Part shown: positions 36,847 through 46,725 of the stretch, one piece after another
Layout of the letters: every line of letters starts with the position of its first letter
How positions within the stretch are numbered: the stretch's first letter is position 1
Assembly: GCF_030269665.1 (NCBI RefSeq)
Contig: NZ_BSTS01000003.1
Coordinates: forward strand, 310,001 to 374,000
DNA from: Actinomycetospora sp. NBRC 106375
GTDB taxonomy: Bacteria; Actinomycetota; Actinomycetes; Mycobacteriales; Pseudonocardiaceae
Direction: 5' to 3'
DNA length: 64,000 bases
The notes under the pieces: model-generated
Told to the model about the DNA's origin: nothing
What the model saw: the letters and a program-made list of their open reading frames with translations, nothing else
The model's database searches: none
Translations under genes and position numbers: made by a program

Positions 36847-38835
36847 GTGACGTTGCTGGACCGTGTCCGCACCCCTGCGGACCTGCGAGGGCTCGACGCG
36901 GACGAGGTGTCCGCCCTCGCGACGGAGATCCGCACGTTCCTCGTGGACAAGGTGTGCCGCACCGGCGGCCACCTCGGCCCGAACCTCGGTGTGGTGGAGC
37001 TGACCCTCGCCCTGCACCGCGTGTTCGACTCGCCGCGCGACGCCCTGGTCTTCGACACGGGCCACCAGAGCTACGTCCACAAGATCCTCACCGGCCGGTC
37101 CGGCGACTTCGACGGGCTGCGCCAGCGCGACGGCCTGTCGGGCTACCCGAGCCGCGCCGAGAGCGAGCACGACCTCGTCGAGAACTCCCACGCCTCCACC
37201 GCCCTGTCCTGGGCCGACGGGCTGGCGAAGGCCGACGCGCTCACCGGCCGCGACCGGGCGATCGTCGCGGTCGTCGGCGACGGCGCCCTCACCGGCGGGA
37301 TGTGCTGGGAGGCGCTGAACAACATCGCGGCCGCCCCCGACCGGCCCGTCGTGATCGTCGTCAACGACAACGGCCGGTCGTACTCCCCGACGATCGGCGG
37401 GCTCTCGCGAAAGCTCTCCTCGCTGCGCCTGCTGCCCCGCTACGAGCAGGCCCTCGAGCACGGCAAGCGCGCCGTGCAGGGGCTGCCGCTGGTCGGGTCG
37501 ACGCTCTACTCGGCCCTGCACGCCGCGAAGGCCGGGGTGAAGGACGCGCTGAGCCCCCAGCCGCTATTCGCCGACCTCGGCCTGAAGTACCTCGGGCCGG
37601 TCGACGGGCACGACGTCGAGGCCCTCGAGCACGCGCTGCAGAGCGCCCGCGACTTCGGCGGCCCGGTCGTCGTGCACGCCGTCACCGCGAAGGGCCGCGG
37701 CTTCGCGCCGGCCGAGGCCGACGAGGCCGACCTCATGCACTCGCCCGGGCCGCTCGACCCGGAGACCGGGCGGCCGGTCGGGCCGAAGCCGCGGGACTGG
37801 ACCACCGTGTTCACCGAGTCGATGCTCGAGCTGGGCCGGGAGCGCTCCGACGTCGTCGCGATCACCGCGGCGATGGGGGGCCCGACGGGGCTCGCGAAGT
37901 TCGGCGAGTCCTACCCCGAGCGCCTCTTCGACGTCGGCATCGCCGAGCAGCACGCGATGACCTCCGCCGCCGGGCTCGCCGCCGGCGGCCTGCACCCCGT
38001 CGTCGCCCTGTACTCGACGTTCCTCAACCGGGCGTTCGACCAGATGCTCATGGACGTCGCGCTGCACCGCGCGCCCGTGACGATCGCCCTCGACCGCGCC
38101 GGGGTCACCGGCAGCGACGGCGCCAGCCACAACGGCATGTGGGACCTGTCGATCCTCGGGATCGTCCCCGGCCTGCGCGTGGCCGCGCCCCGCGACGCGG
38201 TCACGCTGCGGGAGGAGCTCCGCGAGGCCGTCGCCATCGGCGACGGTCCGACCGCCCTGCGCTGGTCCAAGGGCGCGGTCCCGGCCTCGGTGCCCGCGCT
38301 GCGCACGCTCGGGGCCGCCGAGGGCCCCGGCCGGGTCGACGTCCTCGCCGAGCCGTCGCGCCCGTCGCGGGTCGCCCCGCGCCCCACGGCCGTCGACCGT
38401 CTGCCCGACAGCGCGCTGCCCGAGGTGCCCGACGTGCTGCTCGTGGCGATCGGCGCGTTCGGCGAGCTCGGGGTGCAGGCCGCGGAGCGTCTGACGGCCC
38501 AGGGCATCGGCGTCACCGTCGTCGACCCGCGCTGGGTGCAGCCGGTGCCGCGGGCGCTGGCCGACCTCGCCGCCGAGCACCGTCTCGTGGTCACCGTCGA
38601 GGACGGCGGGCGCCACGGCGGCGTCGGGTCGGCGCTGGCCGAGGCGCTCTCGGCCGAGGGGATCGACGTCCCGGTGCACCGGCTCGGGCTCGACCAGGCG
38701 TTCCTCGCCCACGCCTCGCGCGGGCAGGTGCTCGCCGCCGCGGGCCTCACCGACGCCGACGTCGCCCGCCGGGTCACCGAGTGGGTGTCGCGCCGGGACG
38801 CGCTCACCGTCCCGGACGCGGATCTCGCACGCTGA
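36847..38835 (+). CDS. dxs: 1-deoxy-D-xylulose-5-phosphate synthase
   Basis: Predicted 662 residues from GTG 36847. It catalyses the first step of the MEP isoprenoid pathway, joining pyruvate and glyceraldehyde 3-phosphate with thiamine diphosphate. Visible motifs: [32 protein letters not shown], the ThDP site [18 protein letters not shown] with [14 protein letters not shown], the transketolase central domain ([18 protein letters not shown]) and a C-terminal domain with DPRWVQPVP. Full length for the family. The order dxs next to RNase D matches M. tuberculosis dxs1 (Rv2682c). Confidence 0.97.
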   Translation: MTLLDRVRTPADLRGLDADEVSALATEIRTFLVDKVCRTGGHLGPNLGVVELTLALHRVFDSPRDALVFDTGHQSYVHKILTGRSGDFDGLRQRDGLSGYPSRAESEHDLVENSHASTALSWADGLAKADALTGRDRAIVAVVGDGALTGGMCWEALNNIAAAPDRPVVIVVNDNGRSYSPTIGGLSRKLSSLRLLPRYEQALEHGKRAVQGLPLVGSTLYSALHAAKAGVKDALSPQPLFADLGLKYLGPVDGHDVEALEHALQSARDFGGPVVVHAVTAKGRGFAPAEADEADLMHSPGPLDPETGRPVGPKPRDWTTVFTESMLELGRERSDVVAITAAMGGPTGLAKFGESYPERLFDVGIAEQHAMTSAAGLAAGGLHPVVALYSTFLNRAFDQMLMDVALHRAPVTIALDRAGVTGSDGASHNGMWDLSILGIVPGLRVAAPRDAVTLREELREAVAIGDGPTALRWSKGAVPASVPALRTLGAAEGPGRVDVLAEPSRPSRVAPRPTAVDRLPDSALPEVPDVLLVAIGAFGELGVQAAERLTAQGIGVTVVDPRWVQPVPRALADLAAEHRLVVTVEDGGRHGGVGSALAEALSAEGIDVPVHRLGLDQAFLAHASRGQVLAAAGLTDADVARRVTEWVSRRDALTVPDADLAR

Positions 38836-38887
38836 GCTGGGATTCTTCTCAGCGCCTGCTCAGGTGACCTGTGGCACCGTGGAGGAC

Positions 38888-39559
38888 GTGCGAGTACTGA
38901 TCGTGGAGGACGAGCAGGCCCTGGCGGACGCGCTGGCCCGGGGCCTGCGCCGCGAGGGGATGGCGGTCGACGTCGCATACGACGGCGACGAGGGCAGCGA
39001 GAAGGTCGGCATCACCCGCTACGACGTGGTGGTCCTCGACCGCGACCTGCCGGGGATGTCCGGCGACGACCTGTGCGCCGAGATCGTCGGTGGCGTCACG
39101 CGCGTCATCATGCTCACCGCCAGCGGCGCGCTGCGCGACAAGATCGAGGGCCTGGCGCTGGGCGCGGACGACTACCTGCCCAAGCCGTTCGACTTCCCGG
39201 AGCTCGTCGCCCGCGTGCGCGCCCTCGGCCGTCGCGCCACCCCGGCCGTGCCGCCGGTGCTGCGCGCCGCCGACGTCGTGCTCGACCCGTCGAAGCGCAC
39301 GGTGACGCGCCACGGCGCCCCCCTCGAGCTCACGCGCAAGGAGTTCGGCGTGCTCGAGGTCCTGCTCTCGGCGAGCGGCGCGGTCGTCAGCTCCGAGGAG
39401 CTGCTCGAGCGGGTGTGGGACGAGAACGCCGACCCGTTCACCACCACGGTGCGGGTCACCGTGATGACCCTGCGCAAGAAGCTCGGCGACCCCGGGATCA
39501 TCGACACCGTCGTCGGCTCCGGCTACCGCGTCCCGGTGCACGCCCCCGCCACGGTCTGA
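38888..39559 (+). CDS. OmpR family two-component response regulator
   Basis: Predicted 223 residues from GTG 38888, the start giving the usual VRVLIVEDEQALADALARG. The receiver domain has phospho-acceptor Asp in VVVLDRDLPGMSG, Thr/Ser in IMLTASG and Lys in LPKPFDFPEL. The C-terminal winged helix has LTRKEFGVLEVLL and TVRVTVMTLRKKLGDPGII to GSGYRVP. CACCGT (38875-38880) and a 7-nt spacer suggest a leaderless start. The partner histidine kinase begins 55 nt downstream. The stimulus is unknown. Confidence 0.94.
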   Translation: MRVLIVEDEQALADALARGLRREGMAVDVAYDGDEGSEKVGITRYDVVVLDRDLPGMSGDDLCAEIVGGVTRVIMLTASGALRDKIEGLALGADDYLPKPFDFPELVARVRALGRRATPAVPPVLRAADVVLDPSKRTVTRHGAPLELTRKEFGVLEVLLSASGAVVSSEELLERVWDENADPFTTTVRVTVMTLRKKLGDPGIIDTVVGSGYRVPVHAPATV

Positions 39560-39614
39560 GGTCCCGGCCCGACCGTTCGCGGGGGCCAGACGCGGCGGGT
39601 CGTACTGTCCGGAC

Positions 39615-40805
39615 GTGGCAGCCACCCGGGTCGACGCGCCCGCCGAGCTCGAGCGCTCGTCCCACGAGCGCCGGGGCCCCGGGCTGCGCGTCCGCCTGAC
39701 GCTGCTCGCCACCGGTCTCGTCGCCGTGGTCGCCGTGCTGCTGGTGTGGCTGGGCTGGATGCTGGTCGGCGAGGTCGTCGCCGCCGTGCCTCAGCTGCCG
39801 CCCGGGACGCCGGTGCTGGTCGAGGGCGTCCGGGTTCCCGCCGGGGAGCTGGCGGACGCGCTGGGGAAGTCGGCGCGCACCGAGGTGCTGCGCGTCGGGT
39901 CGATCGCGTTCGCGATGGTCGTGCTCGCCGCGGGGCTCGTGTCCTGGGTCCTGGTGCGGCGGGTGCTGCGCCCGCTGCACGACGTCACCGCGACGGCCCG
40001 GCGCCTGTCCGCCGAGTCGCTCGACGCGCGGATCGGTGTCTCCGGGCCCCGGGACGAGGTCGCCGAGCTCGCCGCGACCTTCGACGCCATGCTCGACCGC
40101 CTGCAGGCCGCGTTCGACGCGCAGCGCCGGTTCGTCGCGAACGCGAGCCACGAGCTGCGCACGCCGCTGGCCGTGCTGCGCACCGAGGTCGACGTGACGC
40201 TCGCCGACCCGGACGCCGACGCCGCCGAGCTCCGGCGCATGGGCGAGGTGATCCGCGACGCGACCCGCCGCGCGGAGCACCTCGTGGCGGGCCTGCTGCT
40301 GCTCGCGCGCACCGAGGCCGCCGACACGGTGCCGTCCGAGCCGGTCGACCTCGCCGAGACCGTGCCCGCCGCCCTCGACGCCCTGCGGGCCGAGGCCCGG
40401 GACCGCGCCCTGCGGGTGCGGACGGACCTCGCCCCGGCCGCCGTCACCGGCGACAGCGCGCTGCTGGGGCGGGTGGCCGGCAACCTCGTCGAGAACGCGG
40501 TGCGCCACAACGTCGAGGGCGGCTGGCTCACGGTGCGCACCGGCGCCGAGGACGGGCACGCGGTCCTGGCCGTGTCCTCGTCCGGGCCGGTCGTCTCGCC
40601 GGCGATGGTGACCGAGCTCTTCGAGCCCTTCCGCCGCGGCGCCGGGCGCACCGGCAGCGGCACCGGACTCGGGCTGTCGATCGTGCGGGCGGTCGCCCGC
40701 GCGCACGGCGGGCGGGTCGTCGCCGAGCCGGTCGAGGGCGGCGGCCTCGCGGTGACGGTGGAGCTGCCGCTGCGCGCGGAGGCTCAGGCGCCGTCGGATT
40801 CTTGA
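39615..40805 (+). CDS. Two-component sensor histidine kinase
   Basis: Predicted 396 residues from GTG 39615. Two transmembrane helices (about 28-50 and 98-120) flank a short extracytoplasmic loop of about 45 residues. They are followed by HAMP (RRVLRPLHDVTATARRL), the H-box FVANASHELRTPLAVLRTEV with phospho-His, N-box NLVENAVRHN and G-box TGSGTGLGLSIVRAVARAHGG. TACTGT (39603-39608) with a 6-nt spacer suggests its own leaderless promoter in addition to the regulator's. Its 3' end overlaps the RNase D 3' end by 22 bp tail to tail. Confidence 0.94.
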   Translation: MAATRVDAPAELERSSHERRGPGLRVRLTLLATGLVAVVAVLLVWLGWMLVGEVVAAVPQLPPGTPVLVEGVRVPAGELADALGKSARTEVLRVGSIAFAMVVLAAGLVSWVLVRRVLRPLHDVTATARRLSAESLDARIGVSGPRDEVAELAATFDAMLDRLQAAFDAQRRFVANASHELRTPLAVLRTEVDVTLADPDADAAELRRMGEVIRDATRRAEHLVAGLLLLARTEAADTVPSEPVDLAETVPAALDALRAEARDRALRVRTDLAPAAVTGDSALLGRVAGNLVENAVRHNVEGGWLTVRTGAEDGHAVLAVSSSGPVVSPAMVTELFEPFRRGAGRTGSGTGLGLSIVRAVARAHGGRVVAEPVEGGGLAVTVELPLRAEAQAPSDS

Positions 40806-42073
40806 GCGGAGTCCTCGGCGGCGGGCGGCTCGGCCCGCAGCGCCTCGGCCAGCAGGGGCGCAGCGAGCTCCGCCTGCCAGGGGCGCGCGCCGAGCGCGCG
40901 CAGCGCTGCGCCGACGGCGTCCGCGTCGGCCTCGGGCGGTGACCAGCACAGCCTCCGCACGAGGTCGGGCGTCACGAGGTTCTCCACCGGGGTGCCGACG
41001 CGCTCGGAGAGCCCGGCGAGCGCCGCGCGGGCGGCGGCGAGGCGGGCGGCCGCGGCCGGGTCCTTGTCGCCCCAGCGGTGCGCGGGCGGCGGGCCGTCGG
41101 GCGCCGCCGCACTCGCGGGCAGCTCGGTGCGGGGCAGGGCGCGCGCCTGCTGGATCGCCGACCACCAGCGCTCGGCGAGGCGGCGCTGCGCGCGGCCGCG
41201 GAAGACGGGCATGCCCGTGAGGTCGTCGCGGGTCGCGGGCTCGCGCACGGCGGCGTCGACGATCGCGGCGTCGGGCAGCAGGCGCCCGGGCGCGACGTCG
41301 CGGGCCGCGGCGAGCTCGTCACGGGAGCGGTACAGGGAGCGCACGACGGCGAGCTGGGCGGGCCGGCGCACCTTGTGCAGGCCGCTGGTGCGACGCCACG
41401 GCTCGGCGCGCGGGGGCGGCGGCGGCGCGAGGCGGACGGCCTCGAACTCCTGCTCGGCCCACGCCGTCTTGCCCTGGCGCTCGAGGTCGGCGGCGACGGC
41501 GTCGCGCAGGTCGACGAGGAGCTCCACGTCGAGGGCGGCGTAGGTGAGCCAGTCGTCGGGCAGGGGGCGGCGTGACCAGTCGGCCGCGCCGTGGCCCTTC
41601 TGCAACCGCACGCCCAGGAGGTGCTCGGTGAGCGGGCCGAGGCCGACGCGCGGATAGCCGACGAGGCGGCCGGCCAGCTCGGTGTCGAAGAGCCTGTCGG
41701 GGCGCATGCCGACCTCGTCCAGGCACGCGAGGTCCTGCGAGGCGGCGTGCAGCACCCACTCGACGCCGCGCAGGGCGTCGCCGAGCGCGGTGAGGTCGCC
41801 GCCGCACGCGATGGGGTCGACGAGCAGGGTGCCGGTGCCCTCGCGCCGCAGCTGCACCAGGTAGGCGCGCGCCGAGTAGCGGTAGCCCGAGGCCCGCTCG
41901 GCGTCGACGGCGACCGGACCGGTGCCCGACGCCAGACGAGCGGCGGCGTCCGCCAGCGCGGTCGCGTCCGCGACGAGTGGCGGTACGCCGTCGGCCGGTT
42001 CGAGCAGGTCGACGACGTCCGGGTCGGGTGCCTCCGCCTGCCCGTCCGGTGCGGAATCCGTGTCGGTCGTCAC
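40784..42073 (-). CDS. rnd: RNase D-type 3'-5' exoribonuclease with HRDC domain
   Basis: Predicted 429 residues from GTG 42073. The DEDD exonuclease core: VAVDAERASGYRYSARAYLV (first Asp/Glu), HAASQDLACLDEVG (second Asp), FDTELAGRLVGYPRVGL and YAALDVELLVDLRD (DEDDy Tyr/Asp). An HRDC domain (residues about 225-310, LAVVRSLYRSRDELAAARDV) and a C-terminal helical region follow. It trims tRNA and other stable RNA 3' ends. Corresponds to M. tuberculosis Rv2681, about 440 residues. CAGACT lies 9 nt before the start. Confidence 0.92.
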   Translation of the reverse strand: MTTDTDSAPDGQAEAPDPDVVDLLEPADGVPPLVADATALADAAARLASGTGPVAVDAERASGYRYSARAYLVQLRREGTGTLLVDPIACGGDLTALGDALRGVEWVLHAASQDLACLDEVGMRPDRLFDTELAGRLVGYPRVGLGPLTEHLLGVRLQKGHGAADWSRRPLPDDWLTYAALDVELLVDLRDAVAADLERQGKTAWAEQEFEAVRLAPPPPPRAEPWRRTSGLHKVRRPAQLAVVRSLYRSRDELAAARDVAPGRLLPDAAIVDAAVREPATRDDLTGMPVFRGRAQRRLAERWWSAIQQARALPRTELPASAAAPDGPPPAHRWGDKDPAAAARLAAARAALAGLSERVGTPVENLVTPDLVRRLCWSPPEADADAVGAALRALGARPWQAELAAPLLAEALRAEPPAAEDSAQESDGA

Positions 42074-42261
42074 GGAGGAGGAAGTCTGCCCCTCCGCGCC
42101 GTCATCCGCCGGAGATCCGGAGCAAGTCGCGGGCGTGTCGGGCCCGGATCTCCCGCGGACGGTCCGGCCACGGACCCCGCCGGCGCCCCCGGCGGGGTCC
42201 GTGGACCGCGAGACCTGGGCCGGCCGCCCTGCTTCGGCGGCCGACCCGCGTGCCCTCGCGC

Positions 42262-42978
42262 TCAGCGGATGACGCCGGCCCGCATGGCCAGCGCGACCAT
42301 CTGCGCACGGTCACCCGTGCCGAGCTTGCGCCCGATCCGGGAGAGGTGGCTCTTGACCGTCAGCGCCGAGAGGCTCAGCGCGTCGCCGATCTCCTTGTTG
42401 GAGCGCCCGTCGGCGACCAGCTGCAGCACCTCGACCTCACGGGCCGAGAGCTCCCGCGGGGTGTTGTCCGTCGCCGGCACGCGGGTGCCCGCCGCGAGCA
42501 GCGGAGCGACCGACGGGTCGGCGTACAGGCCACCCTCCAGGACCCGCCGCACGCCGTCGGTGACGACGCCGGGCGAGGCCGACTTGAGGAGGTACGCCTG
42601 GGCGCCGGCCTGGAAGGCCGCCCGGACCGCGGACGGGTCGTCCGAGGCCGCCAGCACCACGACACGGTTCCAGCCCTGCGCACGGAGCTCGGCGATCAGG
42701 TCCAGGCCGCTGCCGTCGGGCAGCCCCAGGTCCAGGATCGCGAGATCGCACGGCCCGCTGGCCAGCGCCCGGGTGCGGGCCTCGGAGATCGAGGCCGCCT
42801 CGTGGACGGTGCCCGCGCCCATCGAGGAGAGCCGCTGGGCGATCGCCTCGCGCAGCAGCGGGTGGTCGTCGACCACCAGGACAGTGAACATCTCTTCCCG
42901 CGGATGCGGGACCATGGCCGGCGGCAGCAAGCCGCTCGCGACGCCGCGAAGGGCCATGCCTGGGCCCACGGTTGCCAC
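42262..42978 (-). CDS. NarL/LuxR family orphan response regulator
   Basis: Predicted 238 residues from GTG 42978, chosen for the aggagg ribosome site 8 nt upstream. After a 30-residue extension the receiver begins MFTVLVVDDHPLLREAI, with phospho-Asp in LAILDLGLPDGSG and Lys in AYLLKSASPG. The LuxR helix-turn-helix is ELSAREVEVLQLVADGRSNK to LTVKSHLSRIGRKLGTG. No histidine kinase is adjacent, so the partner lies elsewhere. A 434-bp gene-free region upstream, AT-richer than average, suggests complex control. Confidence 0.9.
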   Translation of the reverse strand: MATVGPGMALRGVASGLLPPAMVPHPREEMFTVLVVDDHPLLREAIAQRLSSMGAGTVHEAASISEARTRALASGPCDLAILDLGLPDGSGLDLIAELRAQGWNRVVVLAASDDPSAVRAAFQAGAQAYLLKSASPGVVTDGVRRVLEGGLYADPSVAPLLAAGTRVPATDNTPRELSAREVEVLQLVADGRSNKEIGDALSLSALTVKSHLSRIGRKLGTGDRAQMVALAMRAGVIR

Positions 42979-43412
42979 GTCGAGTACCTCCTAGAAGTCG
43001 GTCTTGCCCCCCGACATTCCGCACCGGGCCCTCGAACCATCGACCGCGCCGCCGATCGGACGAGGAAGTGCGTGCGAGAGAAGATATCCCCCCGGGCGAG
43101 TTAACGAGAGCATCAGGGCCAACTTCGCTCGGTGGAGTTTCGCGTGTTACGCGGCCGCGGTCACACGTTGGAGTGGACAGACTCCACGAAATCGTCTCTA
43201 TGTGACACTGCGTGTAGTCGCTGCTACGGAGAGTGCTCGGTGGCGCCGACCGACGCATCCGGGCTGCAACCAACGACGCAGTGCCTGCGCGTGACCGACG
43301 CAGCACTCACGGGCTGATCGGACGGCAGCCTGTGCATCCCTGGATGGTGCAGGATGACCTGCAGATGCACGTACAGAATTGCGGAAGCGATACCGCCAGT
43401 ACCGGGAGAATG
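42979..43412 (-). promoter_or_regulatory. Long upstream region of the NarL-type regulator
   Basis: No gene is supported in these 434 bp. On the minus strand TATCTT (43081-43086) is a plausible -10 box, giving a leader of about 95 nt. A small inverted repeat, tggagt-N6-actcca (43169-43186), and another tggagt at 43133-43138 may be regulator half-sites. Base composition is noticeably less GC-rich than neighbouring coding DNA. Confidence 0.45.
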
Positions 43413-44018
43413 TCAGCCGGAACGCCCGGCGCGACGGGCACCGAGCGTCGTCACGCCCTCGGGCGGAAGTCCCGCGGCGATCGCGAGAACGCCCGCGAAC
43501 GCCTCGCCGTGCGTTGTGAGGATCTCCTCGGTGGGCGTCCACGACGCGCGCAGCTCGAGATCGGTCGCGTGGGTCGGCCCGCTGATGTCGCCGAAGCGCA
43601 CCGACGACGTCTGCGTGACGGTGCCGCCCAGCGCCGTCCAGCTCGCGCCCGAGTCCTCGAGCGCCCCGGTGAGCCAGGACCAGGCGACCTCGGGCAGCAT
43701 CGGGTCCCCGGCGTGCTCCGGGTCGAGCTCGGCCCGCACGAAGGTCACCACCCGCAGGGTGCCGTCCCAGGCGTCCTGGCCCTCGGGGTCGTGCAGCAGC
43801 ACCAGGCGGCCCGTGACCACGACGTCGGCGTCGTCCACCTCGCCCGCGCCCGGCGCCGGCGGGGTCGCGAGCACCTCGGCACTCCAGGCGGCCGAGTACG
43901 GGGCCAGCCGCTGGGGCGGGCGCATCGTGCGCAGCTCGATCTCCGGGCGCGTCCGGAGGTCGTCGAGGGACTCGACCGCGCGCCGGAACGCCTCGGGGTG
44001 GGTGGTGGGCGCCGTCAC
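43413..44018 (-). CDS. DUF3000 family protein
   Basis: Predicted 201 residues from GTG 44018. [20 protein letters not shown], a [14 protein letters not shown] strand, then [22 protein letters not shown] and [21 protein letters not shown] are the familiar DUF3000 segments. This is a soluble actinobacterial family of unknown function (M. tuberculosis Rv2680). TACTGT (minus strand, 44026-44031) and a 7-nt spacer predict a leaderless mRNA. Divergent from hemE, 157 nt away, as in mycobacteria where it lies near hemE. Confidence 0.92.
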   Translation of the reverse strand: MTAPTTHPEAFRRAVESLDDLRTRPEIELRTMRPPQRLAPYSAAWSAEVLATPPAPGAGEVDDADVVVTGRLVLLHDPEGQDAWDGTLRVVTFVRAELDPEHAGDPMLPEVAWSWLTGALEDSGASWTALGGTVTQTSSVRFGDISGPTHATDLELRASWTPTEEILTTHGEAFAGVLAIAAGLPPEGVTTLGARRAGRSG

Positions 44019-44175
44019 CTCGATGACAGTAGGCCGAACGGGTTCTGATCTGTACCTCCCACGCCGGGCCGCCCCAGGCGTCCCACCGGTGACCGTTCGT
44101 CCCGCCCGTCACCGGTACCGGCATCCGGAGCACGCGCACGGTGCTCCCGGGGGGTCGTGGGAGGATGGCGGGACC

Positions 44176-45261
44176 ATGAGCGGGGCAGGGGTCGTGAGCA
44201 CGGGCAGCACGGACGGCATGGGCAGCACGGCGCGGCGGCACCTGCCCGACGCCCCGTTCCTCGCCGCGGCGCGGCGCGAGCGGCCGTCGCGCCGGCCGGT
44301 GTGGTTCATGCGCCAGGCCGGGCGCTCGCTGCCCGAGTACCGGGAGGTCCGGCAGGGCACCGGGATGCTCGAGGCCTGCCTGACCCCCGACCTCGCCTGC
44401 GAGATCACCCTGCAGCCGGTGCGCCGCTACGGGGTGGACGCCGCGATCCTGTTCTCCGACATCGTCGTGCCCCTCAAGGCCGCGGGTGTCGGCGTCGACA
44501 TCGTCGCCGGCACCGGCCCGGTCGTCGAGCACCCCGTGCGCACCGCCGCCGACGTCGCGGCGCTGCCGCGGCTCGAGCCCGACGGCGCCGCCCCGGTCGC
44601 CGAGGCCGTGCGGCTGCTGATCGGCGAGCTGGGGGAGACGCCGCTGATCGGCTTCGCGGGCGCGCCCTTCACGCTCGCGTCCTACCTCGTCGAGGGCGGG
44701 CCGAGCCGCAACCACGAGCGCACCAAGGCGCTGATGCACGCCGAGCCGGACACCTGGCACGCGCTGTGCTCCGCGCTGGCGGACATGACGCTCGGGTTCC
44801 TGCGGGCGCAGATCGCCGCGGGGGTCGACGCGGTGCAGCTGTTCGACTCCTGGGCGGGCGCGCTGTCCGAGCGCGACTACCGCGAGCTGGTCATGCCGCA
44901 CTCGGCCCGGGTGCTGCGCGGGCTGGCCGACGCCGGGGTGCCCCGCATCCACTTCGGGGTGGGCACCGGCGAGCTGCTCGGTGCGATGGGCGAGGCCGGC
45001 GCCGACGTCGTCGGCGTCGACTGGCGCGTCCCGCTCGACGTGGCCGCCGCCCGCGTCGGGCCGGGCCGGGCGCTGCAGGGCAACCTCGACCCGGCGCTGC
45101 TCTTCGCGGGCCACGACGTCGTCGAGCGCGAGGTCCGCCGGATCCTCGCCGAGGGCTCCGCGGCGGAGGGCCACGTGTTCAACCTGGGCCACGGCGTCCT
45201 GCCCGAGACGGACCCGGACGTCCTCGCCCGGGTGGTCGACGTCGTCCACGCCGTCCCGTGA
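44176..45261 (+). CDS. hemE: Uroporphyrinogen decarboxylase
   Basis: Predicted 361 residues from ATG 44176; GTG 44194 or ATG 44218 would give a start nearer to other HemE proteins. [18 protein letters not shown] is the N-terminal signature; [20 protein letters not shown] has the catalytic Asp; [17 protein letters not shown] is the second signature. [19 protein letters not shown] and [14 protein letters not shown] complete the fold. It decarboxylates the four acetate side chains of uroporphyrinogen III to give coproporphyrinogen III in the cytoplasm. First gene of the haem set; its stop overlaps the hemY start (GTGA). Confidence 0.96.
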   Translation: MSGAGVVSTGSTDGMGSTARRHLPDAPFLAAARRERPSRRPVWFMRQAGRSLPEYREVRQGTGMLEACLTPDLACEITLQPVRRYGVDAAILFSDIVVPLKAAGVGVDIVAGTGPVVEHPVRTAADVAALPRLEPDGAAPVAEAVRLLIGELGETPLIGFAGAPFTLASYLVEGGPSRNHERTKALMHAEPDTWHALCSALADMTLGFLRAQIAAGVDAVQLFDSWAGALSERDYRELVMPHSARVLRGLADAGVPRIHFGVGTGELLGAMGEAGADVVGVDWRVPLDVAAARVGPGRALQGNLDPALLFAGHDVVEREVRRILAEGSAAEGHVFNLGHGVLPETDPDVLARVVDVVHAVP

Positions 45262-46703
45262 CCCGCGTCCTCGTCGCCGGCGGCGGGGTCACCGGTCTCG
45301 CCGCCGCACACCGCCTGCGCACGCTGCTCGGGCCCGACGCCGAGATCGTGGTGGCCGAGGCGGCCCGCACGCTCGGCGGCAAGCTCTCCGCGCTCGAGGT
45401 CGGCGGGCGCCGCGTCGACGTCGGCGCCGAGGCCTTCCTCGCCCGCCGGCCCGAGGCGGCGGCGCGCGTCGCCGAACTCGGGCTCGGCGACCAGCTGGTG
45501 CACCCGGGATCGGCCGCCTCCGCGCTGCGCGTCGGCGGGCGCACGGTGGGCCTGCCGCCGCGCACGGTGATGGGCGTGCCCGGCGACCCCGACGTCGTCG
45601 GCGACGCGCTCTCCCCGGCCGGGGTCGCGGCCCTGCGCGCCGACCGCCCGGGGCCCTGGGAGCCCGGCGGCGACGTCGCGGTGGGCGCGCTGGTGCGCGA
45701 GCGTCTGGGCGACGAGGTGGCCGACCGCCTCGTCGACCCGCTGCTCGGCGGGGTCTACGCCGGCCACGCCGACGGGCTCTCGGTGCGCGCGACCGTGCCG
45801 GCGCTCGCGACCGCCCTCGACGCCGACCCGCGCTCGCTGCTGGCCGCCGCCCGCGCCTGCCTCCCGGCGCCCCCGGTCGAGGGCGCGCCGCCGGTGCCGG
45901 TGTTCGGGACCCTGCGCGGGGGCCTCGCCGACCTGCCCGCCACGCTCGCGCTCGCCGCCCGCGCCGAGATCCGCCTCGGGCGCACCGTGACCGCCGTGCG
46001 CCGCACCGCCGAGGGGTGGCGCGTGGAGCTCGCGGCGGAGTCGGGGGAGACGGCCGCGCTCGACGTCGACGCCGTCGTGCTGGCCGTGCCGCCCCCCGCC
46101 GTGCGGCGCCTGCTCGCCGACCAGGCCCCCGGCGCGGCGCGCGCGGCCGGGGAGATCGAGCTCGCGTCGTCGGCGCTGGTCGTGCTCGCCCTGCCGGCAG
46201 CGGCCGCCGCGCCGCTGGCCGGGCGCTCGGGGGTGCTCATCGGGGCGGGGGAGCGGCGTCCCGACGGCTTGCCCTGGACGATCAAGGCGGCCACGTTCAG
46301 CGCGGAGAAGTGGCCGCACCTCGCGCCCGACACCGACGACCCCGAGGACACCGCGGTCCTGCGCCTGTCGATCGGGAAGTACGGCGACGCCGCCTCGCTC
46401 GACGCCCTGCGCCGCGACGACCCCGACCTCGTCAGCGCCGCGCGCGACGACCTCGCCGCCCTCACCGGGGTCGACGCGGTCCCGGTCGAGTCCGCCGTCG
46501 TGCGCTGGCCCGGCGGGCTGCCGCAGTACGGGGTGGGCCACCTCGACCGTGTCGCGGCCATCGAGGACGGCGTCGCCGCCCTGCCCGGGCTGGCCGTCGC
46601 CGGGGCGGCCCTGCACGGCGTCGGCGTCCCGGCCTGCCTCGCCACGGCCGACGCCGCGGCCGAGCGCGTCGCCGCCCACCTGGCGGCTGTGGCCCGCGCC
46701 TGA
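45258..46703 (+). CDS. hemY: Coproporphyrinogen/protoporphyrinogen III oxidase (HemY/CgoX)
   Basis: Predicted 481 residues from GTG 45258. The FAD-binding start is [19 protein letters not shown] (GxGxxG), and [17 protein letters not shown] follows. The central [13 protein letters not shown] and the C-terminal [13 protein letters not shown] and [18 protein letters not shown] are PPO family motifs. With hemQ nearby, the actinobacterial coproporphyrin-dependent route applies: it oxidises coproporphyrinogen III to coproporphyrin III (inference from pathway). Also called hemG in some annotations. Position equals M. tuberculosis Rv2677c. Confidence 0.93.
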   Translation: MTRVLVAGGGVTGLAAAHRLRTLLGPDAEIVVAEAARTLGGKLSALEVGGRRVDVGAEAFLARRPEAAARVAELGLGDQLVHPGSAASALRVGGRTVGLPPRTVMGVPGDPDVVGDALSPAGVAALRADRPGPWEPGGDVAVGALVRERLGDEVADRLVDPLLGGVYAGHADGLSVRATVPALATALDADPRSLLAAARACLPAPPVEGAPPVPVFGTLRGGLADLPATLALAARAEIRLGRTVTAVRRTAEGWRVELAAESGETAALDVDAVVLAVPPPAVRRLLADQAPGAARAAGEIELASSALVVLALPAAAAAPLAGRSGVLIGAGERRPDGLPWTIKAATFSAEKWPHLAPDTDDPEDTAVLRLSIGKYGDAASLDALRRDDPDLVSAARDDLAALTGVDAVPVESAVVRWPGGLPQYGVGHLDRVAAIEDGVAALPGLAVAGAALHGVGVPACLATADAAAERVAAHLAAVARA

Positions 46704-46725
46704 CGACCGGTCCAGACTCCCGGGT

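Noticed and set aside
38830-38854. cgctgag/ctcagcg hairpin as dxs terminator
   Set aside because: Only 7 bp with an 11-nt loop, and the left arm includes the stop codon; too weak to call.
43198-45249. 683-codon minus-strand frame
   Set aside because: Antisense to hemE over most of its length; no motifs.
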